Positions 42,999 to 51,793 of a DNA stretch of 64,000 nucleotides are shown in pieces (the stretch's first letter is position 1; every line of letters begins with the position of its first letter). The position numbers and the translations under genes are program-made. The notes under the pieces were generated by a model. That model was not told the DNA's origin and did not search any database. It was given only the letters and a program-made list of their open reading frames with translations. Source of the DNA: an uncultured Kordiimonas sp. (lineage in GTDB: Bacteria > Pseudomonadota > Alphaproteobacteria > Sphingomonadales > Kordiimonadaceae); the NCBI GenBank assembly GCA_947500295.1, contig CANMRM010000003.1, forward strand, positions 124,001 through 188,000, read 5' to 3'.

Positions 42999-44272
42999 GA
43001 AAGCTGATTTCCATTGCAGCCTTCGCTGCAACAACCTTTGCCGCGGCGGCTTTCACAGCTCCTTTGTCGGCGGAAGATATCGCCATCACGGGTGGCCGCG
43101 CCTTTACAAACGGTGGCTCGGGTGAAGTTGAAAATGCAACCATTCTCGTGTCTGGCGGCAAAATCACGTCTGTTACATCTGGCGGTGCGGTACCGGATGG
43201 GTACCGGGTCATTGATGCATCCGGCAAATGGGTGACAGCTGGCTTCATGGCCTCTGACACCACGCTTGGCCTTTCCGAGGTCAGCCTGTCAGGTGGTATT
43301 GTCGATTCGTCCGCACCAAAAGAGAAAAACATGATTGGGGTGAGCGTCACTCCGGCATACAATCCGGCCTCCACTTTCATTGCCAATACCCGCATTGAAG
43401 GTGTCACCCGCGCCATGACCCGCATGACCAACAGCGGCGACATGTGGCTCGGCCTTGGTGCTGTTGTCAAAATGACCGACAGTGACGCTGTCGCGCGTGA
43501 AAAAGCCTTTTTGGTGATCGACCTTGATGAAGGGTCAGCAACCGAAGTGGGTGGCAGCCGCGCTGTGCTGTGGCACAAGCTCAATGAGAAGTTCCAGGCC
43601 GCAAAGGACAAGATGGACAAAGCGGCAGACAATGGCGACGACAAGAAGGATGCCAAGCGGCCATCCGCCGAAGATGTGACCATGAAGGCTGTGCTGTCCG
43701 GGGATATACCGGTGTATGCTATCGTCAACCGCAAGGCTGACATCGAGCAGCTGATCGCCTTCCAGAACCGTTTTGGCATCCGTGTGATCCTGAGCGGTGC
43801 GGGCGAAGCCTGGATGGTGGCAGACATGCTGGCGGCTGCGGGTATCCCGGTTGTGCTTGACCCAAGCGCCAACCTGCCCAGCAACTTCGACCTGCTGGCG
43901 CGTACCAGTGCTGCTGCTGGTCGGTTGCATGCCGCCGGTGTGAAGGTTGCCTTCATCCCGCCGGGCACGCAAAACGCACGGCTGGTTGTCCAGAATGCGG
44001 GGATCGCTGTTTCCATGGGCATGCCATGGGACGCTGCGATGGATGCGCTGACAACCAATCCGGCGGAAATCTTTGGTGTCAGCGACAGCTACGGCAGGCT
44101 TGCAGCGGGCATGGACGCGGACGTGGTTGTCTGGGACGGTGACCCGCTCGAGGTTATGTCGAGTCCCGATGCCGTGTTGATTGCGGGAGACGACATCCCG
44201 CTTGTGTCGCGGCAGACCAAACTCAGGGACCGTTATCAGGATCTTGACCGGTCACCGGGGTTTGACCGCTAG
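42995..44272 (+). CDS. Amidohydrolase-like protein lacking metal ligands (possible pseudoenzyme)
   Basis: 425 residues with signal peptide (MRKLISIAAFAATTFAAAAF). It has the same N- and C-terminal beta-sandwich (VIDASGKWVTAGF and GRLAAGMDADVVVWDGDPLEV). Where the upstream protein has HSH, this one has MASDTTLG; where it has VHMHCYRAD, this reads VYAIVNRKAD; the HSDSS region becomes PPGTQNAR. All four metal positions appear lost, which points to a structural or regulatory partner. The central insert DNGDDKKDAKRPSAED is charged. Its ATG overlaps the preceding stop by four bases (ATGA), so it is translationally coupled. Confidence 0.8.
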   Translation: MRKLISIAAFAATTFAAAAFTAPLSAEDIAITGGRAFTNGGSGEVENATILVSGGKITSVTSGGAVPDGYRVIDASGKWVTAGFMASDTTLGLSEVSLSGGIVDSSAPKEKNMIGVSVTPAYNPASTFIANTRIEGVTRAMTRMTNSGDMWLGLGAVVKMTDSDAVAREKAFLVIDLDEGSATEVGGSRAVLWHKLNEKFQAAKDKMDKAADNGDDKKDAKRPSAEDVTMKAVLSGDIPVYAIVNRKADIEQLIAFQNRFGIRVILSGAGEAWMVADMLAAAGIPVVLDPSANLPSNFDLLARTSAAAGRLHAAGVKVAFIPPGTQNARLVVQNAGIAVSMGMPWDAAMDALTTNPAEIFGVSDSYGRLAAGMDADVVVWDGDPLEVMSSPDAVLIAGDDIPLVSRQTKLRDRYQDLDRSPGFDR

Positions 44273-44298
44273 GTCAACCAGTTGGAAAAAGCAGATGA

Positions 44299-44322
44299 AG
44301 CCGGGGTTTGCCCCGGCTTTTC
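44299..44322 (+). terminator. Intrinsic terminator after the amidohydrolase pair
   Basis: Stem AGCCGGGG-TTTG-CCCCGGCT followed by TTTCC. It is 26 bases after the stop of the second amidohydrolase and 18 bases before the next gene, so some readthrough is possible. Confidence 0.75.
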
Positions 44323-44339
44323 CTTAAAGGGGAAGAACC

Positions 44340-45419
44340 ATGAAACGCCTTTTCGCGGGTTTTGTCGTTGTGGCACTGGTACTGGCGACAGGTGTGAGGG
44401 CAGACACTGCCGCACTGTCTGAGATTCTGGATGAAGCTTTTGCAGGCGCTGGCTATTCCGTTCACGTGATTGAAGGGGATGTGGGCTACAGCGCGGTGAA
44501 AGGGGACGCCGTGCCGGGGCAGGTTGCGGTGACGCCAGCGCATGTGTTCCGCCTTGCCAGCATCACAAAAAGCTATACGGCAGCCACTGTATTGCGGCTG
44601 GTGGAGGAAGGCGAGCTTTCCCTGTCGCAACCCCTTTCGGAACTTGTCCGTGCGTCATTTGACACGCTTTTGCGCAGCGACGGCTATAACACCGACGCCA
44701 TAACGCTGAAGCATTTGCTCAGCCACACAGCCGGATTGTTTGACCATGCGCAAAGCCCCAATTTCATAAATGGCATCTTAGAGGCGCCGGAGACGGTCTG
44801 GACACGAGCCGAGCACCTGCAGGCGGCGGTGGAATGGGGGGACCCTGTGGGCGCACCGGGTGAGAAGTTTTTCTATTCAGACACCGGTTATGTGCTGCTT
44901 GGGCACATCATCGAGCGCACGACCGGCAAGCGGCTTGCAATTGCCGTGCGGGACCTGCTCAGGCTCGACCGACACGGCTTGACAGAAACCGTATGGGAAC
45001 GAGGTGATGCCGTGCCGATGCCGCATCAGTTGCGGGCGCACCAGTTTATGGCAGGCCGGGACACCTATGGCTGGGATCCGTCCATAGATCTTTTCGGTGG
45101 TGGCGGCCTTGTTGCGACACCGCGCGACGTGGCGCGCTATTATCACCTGCTGATGGCAGGCCTGATTTTTGACAAGCCGGAAACACTGGCGCTGATGCTG
45201 TCGGCCGAGGGATTGCCGCAAGACAGCCCTTACCGGCTCGGTGTTTTTGAGCGGGACATTGGCGGCAGCCCTGTTTTTGAGCATGGCGGCTTTTGGGGCA
45301 CCAGCGTGTTTCATGACCCTGCGACGGGCATAACCGTGGCGGGTGCCGCACTCAAACAGGCAGACTACCGAAAGCTCGTGGCGGCCATCACCGGCTTTTT
45401 GGAAAAGAAACGCAACTAA
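44340..45419 (+). CDS. Secreted serine hydrolase (beta-lactamase-like)
   Basis: 359 residues with signal peptide (MKRLFAGFVVVALVLATGVR). Serine beta-lactamase/transpeptidase fold: RLASITKSYTA at about 71-81 (S74 and K77), KFFYSDTGYVLLG near 178 (the YxN position reads Y-S-D) and FEHGGFWGTS near 315 (HxG triad). Such proteins are mostly peptidases or esterases rather than resistance enzymes. The ATG at 44340 follows AAAGGGGAAG. It sits just downstream of the amidohydrolase pair. Confidence 0.85.
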   Translation: MKRLFAGFVVVALVLATGVRADTAALSEILDEAFAGAGYSVHVIEGDVGYSAVKGDAVPGQVAVTPAHVFRLASITKSYTAATVLRLVEEGELSLSQPLSELVRASFDTLLRSDGYNTDAITLKHLLSHTAGLFDHAQSPNFINGILEAPETVWTRAEHLQAAVEWGDPVGAPGEKFFYSDTGYVLLGHIIERTTGKRLAIAVRDLLRLDRHGLTETVWERGDAVPMPHQLRAHQFMAGRDTYGWDPSIDLFGGGGLVATPRDVARYYHLLMAGLIFDKPETLALMLSAEGLPQDSPYRLGVFERDIGGSPVFEHGGFWGTSVFHDPATGITVAGAALKQADYRKLVAAITGFLEKKRN

Positions 45420-45452
45420 GCGGCAGTTGAACCGGCTGCAGCCGTACCGAGG

Positions 45453-46115
45453 TCAAAACTGAAACAGCACCGACAGGGTCAGGTCCAGTTCACCTTCCAC
45501 GTCAATGTTGGTGTTGGCGTCGCCGAAATCGGCGGCAAGCGAGCCAGCTGCCGCGCGGATGTGCAGGCCACTAGCAAATGCTTTCTCGATCCCTATACCA
45601 TAGCGCACCATCCCCTGATTGTCGTTTTGGGTGCCGACGCCCAGTGGCCCAGTGATCGTGACGTCGAAGTCACGCGAAGTTTCCAGGCCGTAAGCATAAA
45701 AAAGCCAGTCGCGATTTGCGCCAAATGCGTAACCCAATGTAAGGCCATAGGCCGACTGGCTGCTGTTTTCATAGGATATCTGCAGGTTGTCGGTTGGAGA
45801 GTTGAAATTCAGGTCACCGTCCGTGATGCCGATCTGGCCTTCAATGCCAACCACAAGCCCGCTTTTGAACTGGTATCGCCACCCCAGCAAACCGCTTGCG
45901 GTTAGGCGTTTGTTTTCCGTCAGGATATCCTGCCCGTTTACAAGTGCGCCACCAAAAATATTCTGGTTGCCAACTTCTGCACCCAAATAGGGACCGTGGA
46001 ACAATCGCACATCATTGTCCTGTGCTACCACCGCCGGTGAAAGTGCACATAATACGGCGCCTGCGCCTAGAAGTTGCCGTATCTGGTTTCTTGTGCGGTG
46101 CGTTTTTTTATTCAT
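45453..46115 (-). CDS. Outer-membrane beta-barrel protein (Omp25/OmpA-like porin family)
   Basis: 220 residues with signal peptide (NQIRQLLGAGAVLCALSPAV). The mature part is an eight-stranded barrel with alternating pattern: GPYLGAEVGNQNIF, ASGLLGWRYQFKSGLVVGIEGQIG, SAYGLTLGYAFGANRDWLFYA, VRYGIGIEKAF and final LTLSVLFQF ending in phenylalanine. It fits the OMP_b-brl family. No ligand can be assigned. The ATG at 46115 follows GAGGATAG. Divergent from the membrane LytTR regulator at 46259. Confidence 0.8.
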   Translation of the reverse strand: MNKKTHRTRNQIRQLLGAGAVLCALSPAVVAQDNDVRLFHGPYLGAEVGNQNIFGGALVNGQDILTENKRLTASGLLGWRYQFKSGLVVGIEGQIGITDGDLNFNSPTDNLQISYENSSQSAYGLTLGYAFGANRDWLFYAYGLETSRDFDVTITGPLGVGTQNDNQGMVRYGIGIEKAFASGLHIRAAAGSLAADFGDANTNIDVEGELDLTLSVLFQF

Positions 46116-46203
46116 GTCTGTTCTATCCTCAAATCGATTGGTAAGGCGCAGGCTTGCGCGAGCGTCTGCGATTTGTTGACATCCGGGAATACCCGCCGAA
46201 TAG

Positions 46204-46222
46204 TCAGTTTGGGATAAACGAC
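46204..46222. promoter_or_regulatory. Imperfect inverted repeat between OMP and LytTR genes
   Basis: GTCAGTTTGGGATAAACGAC is an imperfect dyad (GTC-GTTT against AAAC-GAC with one extra base). It lies in the 143-base divergent spacer and could be an operator, perhaps for the LytTR protein whose sites are often short GTT-containing direct repeats. This is weak and untested. Confidence 0.2.
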
Positions 46223-46258
46223 CAGCTGATGGGCTGAGCGACAGGGATCAGGGGATCA

Positions 46259-47113
46259 GTGACAAACAGCAAAAAACCGTTTTTTGATCTTTCTGCCATA
46301 ACTTTGCCGGAAGTGTTGGGCTGGCTCTTCATTATTGCGCTTTTTTGGTCGCTGAGCGCCTATAATATATTTGTGGACTATGAACGGCGGCTCATCAATG
46401 TGCACATGTTCCGCCTTGTCACAAACGAAACGACCAGTGGCTTTTCTGCCTTGGTACTGGTTCTCTTTGTCCGGGCAATGCTCGACAGGTTTCCCCTGCT
46501 TAAAATCAACTTCGCTGTCGTGGTTGCGCATTTTGCCGGATCAATCATTTTTTCGGTATCCCATGTCGTCCTCATGGGTTTGATGCGGGAACTTGTGTTC
46601 TGGATAGGCGGGCAGGATTACAGGCATGCCTCTCTTGATCAACCTGGCGGACTTTTGAATATCCTGACCTATGAATACGCAAAAGACCTGCCGACCTATG
46701 CCGCTTTTGCGGCAATAATGCTGATCTACCGATATTTTGGAAAATCGGGCACGGGTGTCTTTCCGCCGGATGAAGAAAAAGTGCTGCTAAACAAGATTCT
46801 GGTTAAAAAAGGCAAAAGTGATCGCGCACTTGACCTCGGAGAGGTCGACTGGTTCCAGGCGGCTTCAAACTATGTGCGTGTTTTCGCCGGAAGCGAAGAA
46901 TATCTGGTGCGCGGGACCCTTGCTGATCTTGAAAACCGGCTGTCGGGCCAGCCGTTTCTGCGTGTACATCGCAGCTTCGTTGCCAATCTTGACAAGGTGA
47001 AACAGATAACGCCGCTCGAAGGGGGCGGCCACCGACTGGAACTCACTGGCGGTGCGCATATTCCGGTGGGACGGCGATATAAGGATGCGCTCTACGCACG
47101 TATCAAGCACTAG
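46259..47113 (+). CDS. Membrane-bound LytTR family DNA-binding regulator
   Basis: 284 residues. The first 170 carry four hydrophobic segments (LPEVLGWLFIIALFWSLSAY, SGFSALVLVLFVRAML, VVVAHFAGSIIFSVSHVVLM and YAAFAAIMLIYRYF). From about 185 comes a LytTR domain: VDWFQAASNYVRVFAG, EYLVRGTLADLE and LRVHRSFVANLDKVKQI, then HIPVGRRYKDAL. LytTR domains bind DNA via beta strands. It resembles single-component membrane sensors found in alphaproteobacteria. Start is a GTG with a weak ribosome site. It faces the outer-membrane barrel gene and overlaps the convergent SDR gene by four bases. Confidence 0.85.
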   Translation: MTNSKKPFFDLSAITLPEVLGWLFIIALFWSLSAYNIFVDYERRLINVHMFRLVTNETTSGFSALVLVLFVRAMLDRFPLLKINFAVVVAHFAGSIIFSVSHVVLMGLMRELVFWIGGQDYRHASLDQPGGLLNILTYEYAKDLPTYAAFAAIMLIYRYFGKSGTGVFPPDEEKVLLNKILVKKGKSDRALDLGEVDWFQAASNYVRVFAGSEEYLVRGTLADLENRLSGQPFLRVHRSFVANLDKVKQITPLEGGGHRLELTGGAHIPVGRRYKDALYARIKH

Positions 47114-47856
47114 AGCCCGCCGGTAACGTCTAGAATAGCGCCGGTGGCATACCCGGCGTCATCTGACGCCAGCCACAGGATAGCGTTGGCGATATCCTCC
47201 ACCGAGCCAACGCGCCCAAGCGGTGCCGTCCGGGCAACCATTGCCGGCCTGTCGGGGTTGCCGTCCCGTGCGTGCACGTCGGTATCTACTGTGCCGCTCC
47301 TGACGGCGTTGACCCGAATGCCTTGCGGTCCCAACTCTTTCGAAAGCCCAATGGTCAGACTGTCGACCGCGCCTTTGCTGGCGGCATAATGGACGTATTC
47401 CCCCGGACTGCCGAGGCGGGCCGCCATCGATGAAACATTGATAATTACGCCGCCTGCGCCGCCTTCCAGTGTGCTCATCCGCCGCGCCGCCGCTTGGGCA
47501 CAATAAACCGAGCCAAAAACATTGACCGCAAACGTGCGTTCAAGCGCGTCAGCGGTGAGGCCGACAATGTCTGTGCGCTGGCCAACGATGCCTGCGTTGT
47601 TCACCAGCAGGCTGACCGGGCCAAAGGCCTCGTCGCAGGTCTCGAACAGGCGGCGCACCTCACTTTCCTGCGACACGTCGGCGCGAACCGCAAGCGCATC
47701 ACTTCCTGCTTGCCTGCAGGCGGCGGCAACTTGGCTGGCCGCCGTTTCGTCTGACTGGTAGGCAAAGCAGACCCGGTAACCGGCACGCGCGGCCAGAACC
47801 ACTGTTGCAGCACCAATGCCGCGGCTGCCGCCTGTTATGATGGCGATTTTTGACAC
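47110..47856 (-). CDS. Short-chain dehydrogenase/reductase
   Basis: 248 residues, Rossmann oxidoreductase with all hallmarks: TGGSRGIGAAT nucleotide loop at about 8-18, NNAG in LLVNNAGIVGQ, active-site serine in INVSSMAAR, and Y-x3-K in YVHYAASKGAVDS. It ends with GYATGAILDVTGGL. The arrangement of residues near the adenosine phosphate suggests NADP(H) is possible, not certain. The start is GTG at 47856 with GGGAC upstream. It follows the MAPEG gene by 15 bases on the same strand, probably one transcript. Substrate unknown. Confidence 0.92.
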   Translation of the reverse strand: MSKIAIITGGSRGIGAATVVLAARAGYRVCFAYQSDETAASQVAAACRQAGSDALAVRADVSQESEVRRLFETCDEAFGPVSLLVNNAGIVGQRTDIVGLTADALERTFAVNVFGSVYCAQAAARRMSTLEGGAGGVIINVSSMAARLGSPGEYVHYAASKGAVDSLTIGLSKELGPQGIRVNAVRSGTVDTDVHARDGNPDRPAMVARTAPLGRVGSVEDIANAILWLASDDAGYATGAILDVTGGL

Positions 47857-47871
47857 GCGTGTTTTGTCCCG

Positions 47872-48282
47872 CTAAAGCGCCAGCAGCGCCCGCACGGCGA
47901 TCGTAATCAATACGACCGAGCCGGTTGCGAACAGCAGGAAACGCAGCATGACTTTGTTGAATGTCGCCTGCACAACGGAGTGCAACACCCGTATGCCAAC
48001 ATAAGCCCAAGCGAACATGACTGTTGTGCTGTCGGTGATGCCGGCAAGATGGCAATAAACAACAAGCGCATAAAAGATCGTTGGTTGCTCATGCAGGTGA
48101 TTATAGTTGTCAGCGATGCGGCGCACTTCGGACGGCAGAGCATTCAGCGAACCGGGATGCTGGGCGTCCTGCGCTTCAATCTGGGCCTTGGTCATGGCGG
48201 GAATGCGGGTCGCATACATCCAGCCCCACATCACCAGCGTCCAGGTCACCAGCATCAGCATCGGTGTCAGGATTGTGTCCAT
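47872..48282 (-). CDS. MAPEG family membrane protein
   Basis: 136 residues with four hydrophobic helices of the membrane-associated eicosanoid/glutathione metabolism family: PMLMLVTWTLVMWGWMYATR near the start, NNH-like segment VRRIADNYNHLHEQPTIFYALVVY, and AWAYVGIRVLHSVVQATFNKV near the end. Bacterial MAPEG proteins may be glutathione transferases, but this branch is uncharacterised. The ATG follows GGGGAGAG. It is probably in one unit with the SDR gene downstream and the ferric-reductase-like gene upstream (26-base gap). Confidence 0.88.
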   Translation of the reverse strand: MDTILTPMLMLVTWTLVMWGWMYATRIPAMTKAQIEAQDAQHPGSLNALPSEVRRIADNYNHLHEQPTIFYALVVYCHLAGITDSTTVMFAWAYVGIRVLHSVVQATFNKVMLRFLLFATGSVVLITIAVRALLAL

Positions 48283-48308
48283 TGGTCTCTCCCCTTTTTG
48301 TGGTTTGG

Positions 48309-48905
48309 TTATTTCCGGAGCTTGCGCCAGGCACTGATGCGGAACATCAGCGCCGTCAGGCCGATAACCGCAATCACGCCGCCCGATGGCAGGTTGCCAG
48401 GCAGTTCGCCAAGCGAGCGGGCGACAAAAATGAGCCAGATATAATAACTGCCAATCTTGTGCAGTCGTTTCCAGTTTTTTGCGCCCAGCTTGCGCACAGA
48501 CGCGTTGTTGGAGGTCAGCGCCATCAGCCCCAGAAATACATAGGCAAGTCCGCCGCCCGAAAGTTCGCCCACCGTGCGCGTCGCGTCAGTGAGGGCAAGG
48601 TTCGAGAGCACCAGCCCGGCATGCACAAAATGCACAAGCGCGAAGGAAAGCCCGATGTAGCGCCGGTTTTTCATCGCCCACCGGCCATAGCTGCCCGGGA
48701 ACAAAATCTGGATGCTGGAAGCCGTGAAAGCCATAATGAACAGGGCAAAAGCAAGCCATGCGGTTGGTTTCATCACATGCGGCAACATGGCAAGCATGCC
48801 ACCCTGAATTTCATAGGACATCGCCAGAAAAGCAACCAGAAGCACAGCAACCGTTCGGATAATGGCGGGCCCCTGATTCAGATTCCAAAAATTCCCAGTG
48901 GTCAT
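48309..48905 (-). CDS. Ferric-reductase-like haem membrane protein
   Basis: 198 residues with about six hydrophobic segments. Histidines in membrane helices (HFVHAGL, RLHKIGSYYIWL and LPHVMKPTAWLAF) and the overall pattern suggest a ferric reductase-like transmembrane (FRD/MsrQ) domain binding b-type haems. No FAD/NAD domain is attached, as in MsrQ, but no MsrP partner is adjacent. The ATG at 48905 follows GGGGAAG; the N-terminal extension to 48989 is unlikely. Function unknown beyond a probable electron-transfer role. Confidence 0.7.
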   Translation of the reverse strand: MTTGNFWNLNQGPAIIRTVAVLLVAFLAMSYEIQGGMLAMLPHVMKPTAWLAFALFIMAFTASSIQILFPGSYGRWAMKNRRYIGLSFALVHFVHAGLVLSNLALTDATRTVGELSGGGLAYVFLGLMALTSNNASVRKLGAKNWKRLHKIGSYYIWLIFVARSLGELPGNLPSGGVIAVIGLTALMFRISAWRKLRK

Positions 48906-49016
48906 GATTGCTTCCCCGTCGTCGCTGGATGGCGACCCTGCGCTTGCCTTCCCGCGAATTTGTAGGGATAGTTTCACAAGACCAGTCAATTATCCAGAAG
49001 GATGTGATGCGGCAAC

Positions 49017-49514
49017 ATGACCATTGAGTTGAAACCCATACCAGACGAGGACCTGGAAGCCTTTCATCGCATGATGGCTGACCCCAGCCTTTCCATCAAC
49101 ACAGGCTCCGTCCCGACCGGCGTAGACATGGAGTGGTCACGCGTCCGGCTCGAGACCAGGCGGCTGGAAGAACGGGCTGGAAAGCGTGTGGACCGGGGCA
49201 TCTATGAGGGCGATACGCTTGTTGGTACCGCCGGCTGGTTCTACAACGAAGACGACAATATGGAAATTGGCTATGCGATCCACAAGGATCATCGGGGCAA
49301 GGGGTTTGCCACTGGTGCCGCCGGGCTGGTGCTTGAGCTGCTGCGTGCCGATGGCTTCAAGGACCCCGTTTATGCCCAGTATTTCAAAGACAATGAAGCG
49401 TCTGGCCGTGTATTGGAAAAACTGGGCTTTGAACGTGTCGGCTCTGTCGAGAGCATATCCGCGGCGCGCGGTGGCAGTTCACCCGCATGGGTCATGCGAA
49501 TAGATCAACTATAG
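49017..49514 (+). CDS. GNAT family N-acetyltransferase
   Basis: 165 residues. Typical acetyl-CoA motif A HKDHRGKGFATGAAGLVLELL (in parts as HKDHRGKGFATG), preceded by the core strand DNMEIGYAI and followed by VYAQYFKDNEASGRVLEKLGFERVG. The pattern fits ribosomal-protein or small-molecule acetyltransferases of the RimJ-like group. No acceptor can be named. It is divergent from the preceding ferric-reductase gene. Confidence 0.9.
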   Translation: MTIELKPIPDEDLEAFHRMMADPSLSINTGSVPTGVDMEWSRVRLETRRLEERAGKRVDRGIYEGDTLVGTAGWFYNEDDNMEIGYAIHKDHRGKGFATGAAGLVLELLRADGFKDPVYAQYFKDNEASGRVLEKLGFERVGSVESISAARGGSSPAWVMRIDQL

Positions 49515-49524
49515 CAGGCAGGTG

Positions 49525-49908
49525 TCATGTTCCGTCCGGTCCATCCGGGCGGGTGAGCACAAAGGTGGCAGCGCCCGTGAGCACAACGGCCTGAATGATT
49601 AGCACTGTTGTTGAAGCCCCCAGCAAAAATGAGAAGGCAAAGGTAAGCGCCATCACGGACGCCGCGGCTATTTTTGTGCGCCGGTCGATACTGCCATCCC
49701 GCTGCCAGTTGCGGATGAGGGTGCCGAACCGCGGGTGATTAAGAAGCCAGGCTTCAAGCCGCGGCGAACTGCGCGCAAAAGCAAAGGCCGCTAACAGCAA
49801 AAATGGTGTCGTGGGCAGGATGGGCAAAAAAACGCCTGCGAAAGCAAGTGCAAGTGTCAGAAGACCAAAAACCATCCAGAGAAAGCGTACAGGCATATCC
49901 GGTTGCAT
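49525..49908 (-). CDS. YbaN family (DUF454) membrane protein
   Basis: 127 residues with about three hydrophobic helices. The DUF454 signature is clear: GLLTLALAFAGVFLPILPTTPFLLLAAFAFARSSP (in parts as FLPILPTTPFLLLAAFAFAR) followed by LLNHPRFGTLIRNW. The family is found in many proteobacteria; role unknown. It ends ten bases from the convergent GNAT gene. Start either the ATG at 49908 or the fifth codon. Confidence 0.9.
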   Translation of the reverse strand: MQPDMPVRFLWMVFGLLTLALAFAGVFLPILPTTPFLLLAAFAFARSSPRLEAWLLNHPRFGTLIRNWQRDGSIDRRTKIAAASVMALTFAFSFLLGASTTVLIIQAVVLTGAATFVLTRPDGPDGT

Positions 49909-49935
49909 AGCAGCCGCCCCGGGGCATGGCCAGCG

Positions 49936-50541
49936 CTATTTGGCTGCACTGTCCCTGTACCGCCTGTCGACCGCCTTAATGTGTGACAGTACGTATTTGA
50001 TGTCGCTTTCATCACTGTTTTCGACAGGCAGTTCTAGAATGCCGACATCACGGTAACCGCGGCCAAAATGCCTCAGGTCCCGCCGGTAGTAGCGGACGCG
50101 CCGTTCCTCGATCTGGCTTTGCCAGGAGAGGGCGCACAACCCCGCCGAAAACGGGGTTGCTTTCTTGATGTCCATACCTTTAAGGGACCGTCCGACCAGT
50201 TCTTCGACGCCGCCGCCGGCAAGGCGCACCTGGGCCGTTCGGTCCGGCATGCAGACCACGAGGCCGAGGTCATGTGAAAAACGGGCCATTTCGCGAAAAA
50301 GCAGGCGAGATTTCTCTGGCGGATGCCCGTCATGCACCAGCCCCAGCCACCAATCGAACACCGCAGTTGCTTCCGTGCAGCGAAGCACCCCGCGGAAGAT
50401 ATCAAGGCTCTGTCGGCTTGGCATCTCGCCCAAAAAGGACGGGCCGACATAATATTCCTTGATGGCGGGGTCTTCGTCCCCGTGCTGAATATAGTCCAGC
50501 CTGACGATCTGCATGACCAAAAACCAACCATATGTATTCAA
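49936..50541 (-). CDS. PAS_5-like hypothetical protein
   Basis: 201 residues, soluble, no signal peptide. The N-terminal part is unlike anything certain; the middle contains EELVGRSLKGMDIKKATP, compatible with the PAS_5-like domain seen in short alphaproteobacterial proteins that carry no output domain, and the C-terminus has RRYRDSAAK. The call is tentative. Start either the ATG at 50541 or at 50514 (MQIVRLDYI); neither has a clear ribosome-binding site. Neighbours give no functional clue. Confidence 0.5.
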   Translation of the reverse strand: MNTYGWFLVMQIVRLDYIQHGDEDPAIKEYYVGPSFLGEMPSRQSLDIFRGVLRCTEATAVFDWWLGLVHDGHPPEKSRLLFREMARFSHDLGLVVCMPDRTAQVRLAGGGVEELVGRSLKGMDIKKATPFSAGLCALSWQSQIEERRVRYYRRDLRHFGRGYRDVGILELPVENSDESDIKYVLSHIKAVDRRYRDSAAK

Positions 50542-50617
50542 AATGCAACTTTGACGGCTTTTGGGGCAGAGTCAATATAATCTCACGGGCCAGCCCGCAG
50601 TGGCCCGGCGTTGGAAA

Positions 50618-51514
50618 TCAGGAATGGACCGCTTTCTTGATGGCGGCGCCCAGCGCCTCGAACGTTTCCGCCCGCGGGTTGGTCGCACGCCAGATCAGCC
50701 CAATCATCCGGGTTGGGATTGTGTCAGCAAAGGTGGCAATATCAACGGCAAGGTTGCCTGTAATGCCGGCCTCTACCGCCATGCCGGGCAACAGGGTCAT
50801 GCCATGACCAGACGCGACCATCGGCAGGATCGTTGAAAGACTGGTGTTGGCAAGCTCGCGCCCGGCGCGCCGCCCTACAAGCTGGCAGGCCTCAAGGGCG
50901 TGGTCGCGCAGGCAATGTCCTTCATCCAGTAGCAACAGTTTGTCTTCGTCCAGTTGATCGGTTGTGATTTCCGCGCCCGGGGCTTCGCCCTTGGGATACG
51001 CAGCGACAAAGGGGTCTGCGAACAGGGGCATTTCATGCACGTTGCCGCATTCAAACGGTAGGGCATAGAGCACCACATCCAGATCACCTGTCTTTAACAG
51101 GTCACAAAGTTCCGCTGACTTGTCCTCCCTCAGGTGCAGGACAAGGTCGGGCAGCTCTTCACCGACAATCGGCATGATTTTGGGCAGAAGATAGGGTGCA
51201 ATAGTCGGGATGACCCCCATGCGGATTGTCCCGCTCAGGGGGTTTCGGGCGGCTTCGGCCATGTCAGTGAGGTCATCCACTTCATTGAGAATACCCTGTG
51301 CGCGCCGCACCACTTCGTTGCCGAGCGCTGTGAACATCACCGAACGCTTGGTCCTTTCCACCAGTTGTGCGCCCAAGAGGTTTTCGAGCTCCTGAATGCC
51401 TGCGGATAAAGTGGACTGCGTCACATGGCAGGCGTCAGCGGCTTTGCCGAAATGGTCTGTTTTATGGAGCGCTACAAGATAGCGCAGCTGCTTGAGGGTG
51501 GGAGGAAAACTCAT
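50618..51514 (-). CDS. oxyR: Hydrogen-peroxide-sensing LysR regulator OxyR
   Basis: 298 residues. Winged helix (1-65: LVALHKTDHFGKAADACHVTQ, then STLSAGIQELENLLGAQL in parts) and a redox-sensing domain containing DEGHCLRDHALEAC, where C201 and C210 correspond to the E. coli OxyR disulfide pair C199-C208. On oxidation by H2O2 it should activate catalase/peroxidase genes. No target gene is adjacent in the window. The start ATG at 51514 has the typical MSFPPTLKQLRYLVAL beginning. Confidence 0.92.
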   Translation of the reverse strand: MSFPPTLKQLRYLVALHKTDHFGKAADACHVTQSTLSAGIQELENLLGAQLVERTKRSVMFTALGNEVVRRAQGILNEVDDLTDMAEAARNPLSGTIRMGVIPTIAPYLLPKIMPIVGEELPDLVLHLREDKSAELCDLLKTGDLDVVLYALPFECGNVHEMPLFADPFVAAYPKGEAPGAEITTDQLDEDKLLLLDEGHCLRDHALEACQLVGRRAGRELANTSLSTILPMVASGHGMTLLPGMAVEAGITGNLAVDIATFADTIPTRMIGLIWRATNPRAETFEALGAAIKKAVHS

Positions 51515-51793
51515 CGATCTGTCCGATAAAAAAGTCAGATAATACCTACCTGATCGATAATAGGCATCGAAGTGGAAAAGGGCAATTCAATTTCACCTGA
51601 TCGTCATTTTGCTGCGATTCGTCGCAAATCAGGCAAAATTCGCAGGCTTGCCCGATTCTGGTCACAATTGCTGTTTTCTATGCCAGCGGTCGGCATTTCA
51701 TATGCCGGGCGACCAGTGGACCTTCGGGCGATACCGCTGGATTGGGGGAAGGCGGGGCCAGCCATTATCCTGAATTGTTGTGAGTTGCGGCTC

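Noticed and set aside
42952-44058. 368-codon minus-strand frame over the second amidohydrolase
   Set aside because: Antisense shadow of a gene with a signal peptide, fold signature and coupled start; no ribosome site.
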